DNA of 26,325 bases from a virus: positions 1 through 26,325 of IMG/VR virus record IMGVR_UViG_3300005548_000375; one strand, given 5' to 3'. A program made the position numbers and the translations under genes. The notes beneath the pieces were generated by a model. The model searched no databases, was not told the DNA's origin, and saw nothing but the letters and a program-made list of their open reading frames with translations. Shown here piece after piece: positions 20,581 to 26,325 of the stretch. Within the stretch, counting starts at the first letter, position 1. Each line of letters starts with the position of its first letter.

Positions 20581-20798
20581 TTCCATCGCCTCCCTTTCCT
20601 GTCCTTGCCCAGCTTGTGCTTGATGTGGAACTTGCCGCAGCCCTTATATCGGCACTCGACCACTTCAAGGCCTGGCCGGTAGTAGCCGTATCGCTCGGCC
20701 ATCCGGTCGGCCACCTTCTCGGCAAACTGCCGAGAGGCGTAAGCCCCCTTGGTGGTGCATGCGCCCCGGCGGCCAAACCCACCACCGGTGAAACTCAT
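20577..20798 (-). CDS. small zinc-binding-like protein, 73 aa
   Basis: ATG 20798 overlaps the stop of the 63-aa gene as ATGA. It has Cys14, a helix ('ASRQFAEKVADRMAERYG', residues 21-38), and 'CRYKGCGKFHIKH' (Cys49, Cys54, His58, His61). The C-terminal Cys/His cluster resembles the 'C..CggwHl' ribbon of small phage proteins. Basic tail 'LGKDRKGRRWK' suggests nucleic acid contact. Function unknown. Confidence 0.75.
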   Translation of the reverse strand: MSFTGGGFGRRGACTTKGAYASRQFAEKVADRMAERYGYYRPGLEVVECRYKGCGKFHIKHKLGKDRKGRRWK

Positions 20799-20986
20799 GG
20801 CCGCCCCCGTTCCGGATGTGGCTTGATCATGGAACGGATGACATACATCCGCTCGCCCCTGGCTACTTTCCAGAGGACGCACTTGTGTCCTGGATCTGCG
20901 TCACAGATAGGGCAGCGGTAGCGGAGCTTGCCACTCGAACTGGCGTAGGCGCGATTGCCCTTCTGGGCTCTGCTTGGAGGGTTCAT
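20795..20986 (-). CDS. zinc-finger protein, 63 aa
   Basis: A basic protein with 'RCPICDADPGHKCVLWK' (Cys25, Cys28, Cys36) and a His near 57. CPxC-x7-C with a Pro-Gly turn is a common short zinc-finger of actinophages, often near replication genes. ATG 20986 overlaps the previous stop by 4 nt. It may bind DNA or a partner of the replication operon. Confidence 0.78.
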   Translation of the reverse strand: MNPPSRAQKGNRAYASSSGKLRYRCPICDADPGHKCVLWKVARGERMYVIRSMIKPHPERGRP

Positions 20987-21354
20987 CGGTCGCCCCCTGA
21001 GCTGAAGACGTGGACGAGAGTGTCAACGGCCTGTCCTGCCTGGCCGCGCTTGACGATCGCCGATGGCTCTTCCTTGGTCGGTCGCATGATCCTTCTCTCC
21101 AGCCCGGCCAGCGTGATCTCATAGCCCTTGGTGACCTTGAGAACGTGAGTGACGGGGTAGAACCGGCCGTTCTTGCGGGACTTCAACTGGTCCCCCTCGG
21201 CCAACTCGTGCCAGCCGATCTCCTGCTCTCCGGGGGTCAGGCTGGCCTCGTATCGCTTAACGGCCTGGATCAACTCCTGGCCGTGGCCACTGGACGGAAT
21301 GCCGTTGGCCCAGCGGCGGGCCGCCGTGATGACGGCCCGCTCCAGGTTGTTCAT
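20983..21354 (-). CDS. hypothetical protein, 123 aa
   Basis: Helical N-terminus ('MNNLERAVITAARRWANG'), then a beta-rich domain ('WHELAEGDQLKSRKNGRFYPVTHVLKV', 'GYEITLAGLERRIMRPT') that resembles a small SH3/OB-like barrel. ATG 21354 overlaps the ParB-like gene stop as ATGA. No family is recognised; its place in the operon suggests DNA metabolism. Confidence 0.75.
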   Translation of the reverse strand: MNNLERAVITAARRWANGIPSSGHGQELIQAVKRYEASLTPGEQEIGWHELAEGDQLKSRKNGRFYPVTHVLKVTKGYEITLAGLERRIMRPTKEEPSAIVKRGQAGQAVDTLVHVFSSGGDR

Positions 21355-22166
21355 CGGGGCTTCGGGAAGTTCTCGTTGGTGAGCGTGCCGTCACGCGAGA
21401 CAACAACGTTGCCGAGCGTGCGGCCCTCACGCCACGCGTTCCAGCCTCGGATGATCAGCGCCAACTGGTCCTGGCGACTGTCCCGTTCCCGGCCGTGCCT
21501 GCCTCGGATGAGGCGGTTACGTAGCGCCAGGATGGGGTTGGTGCGGTCCATGTCCGAGCCGGACACGAGGCGGTCGAAGAACAGCTCGGCCGCCTCCTTG
21601 TCCAGGTGCGTGAACAGGAAGTGGGCCGTACCGGCGGCGGCGGCATTGCAGATCCCCTGCCGGGACACGTCCAGGCCACGTGACGTGGACGCCTCGAACT
21701 GGAGGGGTTCCTCCTGACGACGCAGCTCCATCTCACCGTGGGTGGGCTGGACCGAGCCACCGCTGATACGCGGCATGCCCATTTCCCACGCGATGATCCA
21801 GCGGACCACCGCACCCACGTTGTTGCGGTTCTTGAGGCCCTGGAAGGCCAGCGCGTCCGCGTACGATCGGCCAGCTCCGGAGTCCAGCACGTACTTGGCC
21901 TTGGAGGGCACGTCGTACGCCACATCGAACTGGACGGAGGTCTCGGCCTTGATGACTGCCAACATCCGGTTCTGGCCATCGACCATGAGGCCCTCCTCAT
22001 CGAACTTGATCAGTTCGCCGGTGGGGTAGATCCAGAGGCCTTCGGCCATGTCCCGGGAGTACGACTCGACCTTCCGGGGCTTTGGGTTGCGGTTGTTGGG
22101 GTGGTTCTTGTCCAGCCACGAACGGGCCATGGACGGGCCGACGGTGACGGCCTCTTTGATGTACAT
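21351..22166 (-). CDS. ParB/sulfiredoxin-fold-like protein
   Basis: This 271-aa protein has 'EGLMVDGQNRMLAV' (about 57-70), the ParB-type 'DGqhRl' motif, preceded by 'YSRDMAEGLWIYPTGELIKFD'. The N-terminus 'VGPSMARSWLDKNHPNNRNPKPRKVESY' also fits the ParB N-terminal fold used in phages, where members are linked to nuclease or DNA-binding activity. The C-terminal 150 residues are helical. ATG 22166 has GAGGAGAG upstream; the extra 23 codons 5' lie within promoter P7. It is the first gene of the leftward replication operon and one candidate for the 22-bp palindrome binder. Confidence 0.78.
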   Translation of the reverse strand: MYIKEAVTVGPSMARSWLDKNHPNNRNPKPRKVESYSRDMAEGLWIYPTGELIKFDEEGLMVDGQNRMLAVIKAETSVQFDVAYDVPSKAKYVLDSGAGRSYADALAFQGLKNRNNVGAVVRWIIAWEMGMPRISGGSVQPTHGEMELRRQEEPLQFEASTSRGLDVSRQGICNAAAAGTAHFLFTHLDKEAAELFFDRLVSGSDMDRTNPILALRNRLIRGRHGRERDSRQDQLALIIRGWNAWREGRTLGNVVVSRDGTLTNENFPKPR

Positions 22167-22189
22167 GCGCTCTCCTCTGTTGGTTGCGC

Positions 22190-22211
22190 TCACTCTACTA
22201 TAGCAGACCTT
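22190..22211 (-). promoter_or_regulatory. promoter-operator P7
   Basis: Minus strand -10 TATAGT (22197-22202) with TGC extension and a diverged palindrome (arms AAGGTCT and AGAGTGA). TTGACA at 22223-22228 gives a 20-bp spacer. It should drive the replication operon. Confidence 0.78.
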
Positions 22212-22234
22212 GAGCCCACCTCTGTCAAGGTCCA

Positions 22235-22256
22235 ACTGTCTGCTATTGTAGACGCA
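22235..22256 (+). promoter_or_regulatory. promoter-operator P8, leaderless
   Basis: The only copy facing right: GTCTGCTA/TTGTAGAC core, -10 TATTGT (22244-22249), six bases, then ATG 22256. Same geometry as P6. Together with P7 it forms a divergent control point 24 bp apart. Confidence 0.82.
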
Positions 22257-23530
22257 TGACCCATATTCTCAATGGCCAGCAGAGCGAAGCGCTGGCCAAG
22301 ATCCAGAAGTGGTACGAGGAGCAACAGGACTGGGCCAGCGAGCCCTTTCGCCTGTTCGGCTATGCCGGAACCGGCAAGACCACCCTGGCCGCCAGAGTGA
22401 GCGATGCCCTCGGCGTGACTCCCGTTTTCGGGGCCTACACGGGCAAGGCGGCCAAGGTGCTACGGACCAAGGGGGTGGACGCCTCCACCATTCACTCCGC
22501 CATCTACCGGCCGATGGGTACGGCGGAGACCAAGCGCAAGCTGGAGCAGGCTCGCCAAGATCTTTATGACGTGACGCATGACGAGATGCTGTCGGAAAGC
22601 ACCCAGAATCAGATGGTGGCCGAGCTGGAGACCGAGGTGGCCAACCTGGAGCGCGAGGTACGTACGGTCGGCTTCCAGCTCAATCTTGAGTCCGAGTGGG
22701 GCCGGGCTGACCTGATCATCCTGGACGAGGTCTCCATGGTGAACGCCAAGGTGGGCCAGGACATCGAGACCTTCGGGCGGCCCGTGCTCGTACTCGGCGA
22801 CCCGGCCCAGCTCCCCCCGATCGAGGGGGGCGGCTACTACACCAACGCCGAGCCGGACGCCATGCTGACCGAGGTGCAGCGCCAGAAGGCCGACTCGCCC
22901 GTACTGGACCTGGCCACCCGAATCAGGACCGGCGGGCGCGACTTCGGTCTGACCGAGGCCGACCTCAGCAAGGTGAGCCTGGACGAGGCCATGGAAGCGG
23001 ACCAGATCCTGGTCTGGAAGAACTCCACCAGATGGTCGCTCACGCGGTCCATCCGAGAGCGTTTGGGCAGGCCAGGCGGCCGGCCGGTCCCTGGCGACCG
23101 GATCATGTGCCTGACCAACAATGCCTCCCTGGGCATCCTGAACGGCACCCAATACGACGTGTTGGAGGTGGAGCCCGGACAGATCGGCCCGCGTCTGCTG
23201 GTGGTCGAGGTGGACGCGCCCGAGAGTTCGGCCCGCTGGATCAAGGCCTACAACGAGGGCTTCCTGAGCCAGACGGCCGAGCTGAACATGAAGCGCTCGT
23301 TCGGTGCTCACAAGGGAGACCGGGGAGCCTTCACCTTCGCCAACGCCATCACCGTGCACAAGGCCCAGGGCTCGGAGTGGCCCTCGGTCTACGTGGTCGA
23401 TCAGAGCGCCGGGGTGGTGGCCATGGCGGCCCGGGAATCGGGCCCGCGCGCGTCTCTGGAACAGGGCCGACGGTGGCTCTACACTGCGGTAACCCGCGCG
23501 GTTGATCACGTGACCGTGGCGCGCCGGTAA
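22256..23530 (+). CDS. RecD-like SF1 helicase, leaderless start
   Basis: This 424-aa protein has motif I 'GYAGTGKTT' (35-43), motif II 'IILDEVSMV' (154-162), motif III 'LVLGDPAQLPPI' (178-189), and C-terminal 'TVHKAQGSEW' and 'RRWLYTAVTRA' (motifs V and VI). This is the RecD/Dda set. A charged helical insert (about 92-137) lies between motifs Ia and II. It likely unwinds DNA 5'-3' during phage replication. Promoter P8 ends at the ATG. The gene faces away from the replication operon but shares its control region. Confidence 0.93.
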   Translation: MTHILNGQQSEALAKIQKWYEEQQDWASEPFRLFGYAGTGKTTLAARVSDALGVTPVFGAYTGKAAKVLRTKGVDASTIHSAIYRPMGTAETKRKLEQARQDLYDVTHDEMLSESTQNQMVAELETEVANLEREVRTVGFQLNLESEWGRADLIILDEVSMVNAKVGQDIETFGRPVLVLGDPAQLPPIEGGGYYTNAEPDAMLTEVQRQKADSPVLDLATRIRTGGRDFGLTEADLSKVSLDEAMEADQILVWKNSTRWSLTRSIRERLGRPGGRPVPGDRIMCLTNNASLGILNGTQYDVLEVEPGQIGPRLLVVEVDAPESSARWIKAYNEGFLSQTAELNMKRSFGAHKGDRGAFTFANAITVHKAQGSEWPSVYVVDQSAGVVAMAARESGPRASLEQGRRWLYTAVTRAVDHVTVARR

Positions 23531-23546
23531 CTCTGCCCCGAGACAG

Positions 23547-23585
23547 ACAGAAGGCCCCGGGACCACCAACACCGGGGCCTTCTGT
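23547..23585 (+). terminator. hairpin between helicase and primase genes
   Basis: A 14-bp perfect stem (ACAGAAGGCCCCGG/CCGGGGCCTTCTGT) with an 11-nt loop. No T run. No palindromic promoter lies between it and the primase gene, so it may allow some read-through. Confidence 0.75.
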
Positions 23586-23626
23586 TGTCGGCACAACCAG
23601 ACAGACCAACCAGGAGGTTAGCACCA

Positions 23627-26173
23627 ATGACGGACCTCTCGCACGACCAGCAAGAGGCACTGCGCATCGCACATGATCTTGTTGACCTGGGTGTTCCCGT
23701 CTTCCCGGCGGCACCGAACAACGGACCGGGCCCCGAGTTCCACTTCCCCAACGCCTGGCCCCAGTGGCGGCCCAACCACTCGGCCGTGGACCGCTGGCGG
23801 CCGGGCTGGGCACTGTGCGCCGTCACCGGCGTGGTCTTCGATGTGATCGACGTGGACCCCCGCAACGGGGGCAACAACGGATGGGGGGAGCTGTCCAAGG
23901 CAGGAGCCGTGCCCGACATCTACGGGGAGGCGTTCACCCCGTCCGAGGGACGGCACCTGTTCATCGCTCGCACCCACCTGGCCAAGGGCAAGCCTGCCGA
24001 GGGGATCGATCTCCAGGCCGGGGAGGACAACGGCAACGGCCGAGGGTTCGTCTACATCGCCCCCACGGTCCGGGTGGCCAAGTTCGGCGCGTGGATGGGC
24101 AAGGCCGTGCCGTACGAGTGGGATCGGGTGCCCAAGTTCGTCCCGGGCACGCACCTGGACGAGGGCCTGGAACGGCTGCACGAGATCCTGACTGCCAGTC
24201 GGCCGGTTGCCCGCCTGACCTCACCCCGGCCCGCCAGCACGTCGCACAGCGACGACTGGGACCTGGTGGGGGACTGGACCACCCCGGCGGCCCAGAAGGC
24301 CGTAGAGGGGCAACTGGAGGCCGTCCGGGCGGCACGCCCGGGTGAGGTCAACTCCGCGCTTGGCGGGGCAGCCAGGGTGCTCGGCCGGTTCGTGGCCGGG
24401 GGCTGGCTGGCCGAGGAGGAGGCGGTGGCCAGTCTGATGGCCGCGCTGGAGGCCGGGGGCGTGCACTCGGACGACTGGAACATGGCCAACCGGAAGGACT
24501 GGACGGCGGCCAGCGTGATCCAGCGGGGGCTGGACGCGGGCCGCGCCGAGCCGTGGACGGTGGACGAGGTGACCGCGCCCGCGCTGGAGGTGGACACCTC
24601 GGTCCGGGTGGACGCGGGCTATCCGCGCTTGCTGGTGGAGTCCCCGGCCACCATGGCCTACTGGCTGGCCCAGGAGGCGGGGCGGGAGCGGCTGTCCGGG
24701 TTCTTCCTCCAGGGCGGCCAGGTGGTGCACACGCCGCGCGTGACCGAGCTGGGCTACGTGCCCGCGCCGGATGGGGACAACGGGCCGGTGGAGATCCGGC
24801 CGGTCTCGGGCCGGATGATGGCCAGCAAGATCCAGTTTCTGTACTCGTGCTACAAGATCCAGAAGGTCAAGGGCCAGGACGACATGGAGGTCCCGGCCAT
24901 GTTCCCGATCTCGGCGGCCGAGGCTGTGGTGAACGCGCCCGAGGCGGCCACCGGCCTGCGCCCGCTGAAGGGCATCACGCTCACCCCGATGGTCCGCGCG
25001 GACGGCACGATCCTGGCTGAGCCAGGGTACGACAAGGCATCCGGCTTCCTGTTCGTTCCGGGGCCGGGGGTGGATGTGCCGACGGTGCCCGAGCATCCGA
25101 CCTTGGCCGAGGTGCGCGCGGCCCGGGACCTGTTGTTGGAGATGGTGGAGGGCTTCCCGTTCGCCAGTCAGGATGACCGGGCCAACTACCTGGGTCTGTT
25201 GCTGACCCCGTTGCTGCGGCTGGTCACGCCGCCGAGCTACAAGCTGTTCGGGATCGGGGCGCACCAGCCTGGCTCGGGCAAGAGCCTGCTGGCGCACATC
25301 GCGGCCACCATCCATGGCGCGGTCACCCGATCGGAGGTGCCGGTGGAGGAGGCCGAGTGGTCCAAGCTGACCATGAGCCTGCTGGCCACCACCTCGGCCC
25401 CGGTGGTGGTGATGGACAACCTGACGGGGATCCTGCGCTCCAGCGTGCTGGCCGGTCTGCTCACCTCGTCCGGCGAGATCCAGGATCGGGAGCTGGGTAG
25501 CTCCCGCATGATCACCACCACCAACGATCGGGTGTGGGTGGTGACGGGCAACAACCTGTCCTTGGGCGGGGACATGGTCCGACGGACCATCACCATCCTG
25601 ATCGACCCGGACATGGCCAACCCCGAGACCCGGACGAATTTCAAGATCAAGGATCTGCCGGCCTGGGTCAAGATCAACCGCAATCGCCTGATTCATGCCC
25701 TTCTGGTGCTCGTGCGGTACTGGGTGGCCCAGGGCATGGTGATGGAGGCGCGCGCCCAGTCCGACGGCTTCGCCACATGGGAGAGCGCGGTGGGCGGCAT
25801 CCTGGCGGCGGCGGGGATCGGTGGGCGCTTCGACGCCGAGAGCGGGAAGCGCGCGTCCGCCGGTGGGGACGATGACGGGTTGGCGAGCGTGCTGGAGCGC
25901 ATGTACGAGCGCCGGGGTGACGCGCCGTGGACCGTGGCTCAGGCCTTGGAGCCGGACGGGGACGAGTGGATGGAAGCGGACCGGGACTGGCTGCCTGGTC
26001 CCGTGCTGGACAAGCTCTCGCGCAACGGGGAGGCCCGGGGCAAGCAAGCGTTCGGGAAGTGGCTCAGGTTCCGGATCGGGCGCTGGGTCACGGGCTCGGA
26101 CGGGCAGGCCTACGTGCTTCGTGCGGACGCCTTGGTGCATCGGATCCAGACCTGGCGGGTGGAGACGCGCTGA
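23627..26173 (+). CDS. primase-polymerase with C-terminal ATPase domain
   Basis: ATG 23627 has AGGAGG 9 nt upstream. The 848-aa protein starts with a bifunctional primase/polymerase (AEP) domain: 'FDVIDVDPRNGG' (71-82, catalytic Asp75/Asp77), 'EGRHLFIA' (107-114, His110) and 'GIDLQAGE...FVYIAPT' (126-147, Asp128). The middle is a helical linker. The C-terminal half has a P-loop 'GAHQPGSGKSLL' (about 544-555), 'VVVMDNLTGI' (about 595) and 'RMITTTNDRVWVVTGNN' (about 630), an ATPase used as replicative helicase in phage and plasmid primase fusions. It should start and drive DNA replication. The candidate origin follows its stop directly. Confidence 0.9.
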   Translation: MTDLSHDQQEALRIAHDLVDLGVPVFPAAPNNGPGPEFHFPNAWPQWRPNHSAVDRWRPGWALCAVTGVVFDVIDVDPRNGGNNGWGELSKAGAVPDIYGEAFTPSEGRHLFIARTHLAKGKPAEGIDLQAGEDNGNGRGFVYIAPTVRVAKFGAWMGKAVPYEWDRVPKFVPGTHLDEGLERLHEILTASRPVARLTSPRPASTSHSDDWDLVGDWTTPAAQKAVEGQLEAVRAARPGEVNSALGGAARVLGRFVAGGWLAEEEAVASLMAALEAGGVHSDDWNMANRKDWTAASVIQRGLDAGRAEPWTVDEVTAPALEVDTSVRVDAGYPRLLVESPATMAYWLAQEAGRERLSGFFLQGGQVVHTPRVTELGYVPAPDGDNGPVEIRPVSGRMMASKIQFLYSCYKIQKVKGQDDMEVPAMFPISAAEAVVNAPEAATGLRPLKGITLTPMVRADGTILAEPGYDKASGFLFVPGPGVDVPTVPEHPTLAEVRAARDLLLEMVEGFPFASQDDRANYLGLLLTPLLRLVTPPSYKLFGIGAHQPGSGKSLLAHIAATIHGAVTRSEVPVEEAEWSKLTMSLLATTSAPVVVMDNLTGILRSSVLAGLLTSSGEIQDRELGSSRMITTTNDRVWVVTGNNLSLGGDMVRRTITILIDPDMANPETRTNFKIKDLPAWVKINRNRLIHALLVLVRYWVAQGMVMEARAQSDGFATWESAVGGILAAAGIGGRFDAESGKRASAGGDDDGLASVLERMYERRGDAPWTVAQALEPDGDEWMEADRDWLPGPVLDKLSRNGEARGKQAFGKWLRFRIGRWVTGSDGQAYVLRADALVHRIQTWRVETR

Positions 26174-26176
26174 GTC

Positions 26177-26311
26177 GGGGGGAGTGACGGGAGTGGGGGG
26201 AGTTGTAGCCACCCATACGTAGATGAATTATATATCCTACTAGTAGACTAGTATTAAAAAGTGACTCGCGTAGGGTACTCCCCCACTCCCCCTACTCCCC
26301 CCACTCCCCCC
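26177..26311. other. candidate replication origin: inverted iterons around an AT-rich core
   Basis: Left: three contiguous 9-mers GGGGGGAGT, GACGGGAGT, GGGGGGAGT (26177-26203). Right: ACTCCCCC (26277), ACTCCCCCT (26285), ACTCCCCCC (26294), ACTCCCCCC (26303-26311), the reverse complement of the left unit. Between them about 70 bp is AT-rich (TATATA, TATTAAAAA) with a palindrome TACTAGT-AG-ACTAGTA (26238-26253). Such AT-rich DNA is very rare in this window. It lies 4 bp after the primase stop. The structure fits iteron-type origins; the G tracts could also form quadruplexes. Confidence 0.65.
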
Positions 26312-26325
26312 TAGGGCATACCGGG

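Noticed and set aside
24221-26212. 663-aa open frame on the minus strand across the primase gene
   Set aside because: Antisense shadow with His/Pro/Arg-rich composition; the plus-strand frame carries clear primase and P-loop motifs.

Overview
The window is about 26 kb of high-GC DNA from a tailed (siphovirus-like) actinobacteriophage or prophage, most likely of a Streptomyces-type host. Supporting this are the dense GC-rich coding with frequent GTG starts, tail genes in siphovirus order (gp10-like protein, frameshifted chaperone, tape measure, large minor tail protein), a lysis cassette, and an actinobacterial plasmid-transfer pair (FtsK/TraB-like ATPase and a DUF2637/SpdB-like membrane protein). 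No integrase, terminase or capsid gene lies inside the window. Host and temperate state are inferences.

Layout. 1-6201 (+): end of a gp10-like tail-completion protein, tail assembly chaperone with a canonical -1 slip site, 684-aa tape measure, 903-aa minor tail protein with two lectin-like segments, and a 170-aa protein. 6212-8140 (+): lysis region (M15-like peptidase endolysin, three small membrane proteins including a probable holin, a 49-aa protein), closed by a 14-bp bidirectional terminator. 8183-10103 (-): a tight five-gene group with a GIY-YIG nuclease carrying a C-terminal membrane segment, a two-TM protein and an XRE regulator. 10228-12069 (+): FtsK/TraB-like translocase, converging on the next block at another hairpin terminator.

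12156-16818 (-): an accessory arm of many very small genes, several of them 24-49-aa membrane micropeptides or zinc-ribbon proteins too short for routine gene finders. They sit in short cassettes, each with its own promoter and usually its own terminator. Six promoters here share a near-perfect 22-bp palindrome that covers the -10 box (TACGTCTGCTA/TAGTAGACGTA), and two more copies lie in the divergent control region at 22190-22256. This looks like a coordinated regulon under one DNA-binding regulator. Two genes with this promoter start translation exactly where transcription should start (leaderless). The first cassette also contains two tandem, very short tRNA-like genes with intact acceptor and T arms but deficient D arms, and a phosphoribosyltransferase.

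16928-22166 (-): replication and recombination operon (ParB-like protein, zinc-finger proteins, SF2 helicase, Cas4/RecB-like nuclease, possible ssDNA-binding protein), read away from a divergent control region. 22256-26173 (+): RecD-like SF1 helicase and a primase-polymerase/ATPase fusion. Directly after the primase, 26177-26311 holds three 9-bp G-rich repeats, an AT-rich stretch with a palindrome, and four inverted copies of the same repeat: a strong candidate replication origin.

The most unusual signals are the palindromic promoter-operator regulon with micropeptide cassettes, the dense TGGCCA clusters inside the translocase and DUF2637 genes (kept in two reading phases, so probably a DNA-level signal), the miniature tRNA-like pair, and the iteron-flanked AT-rich element.
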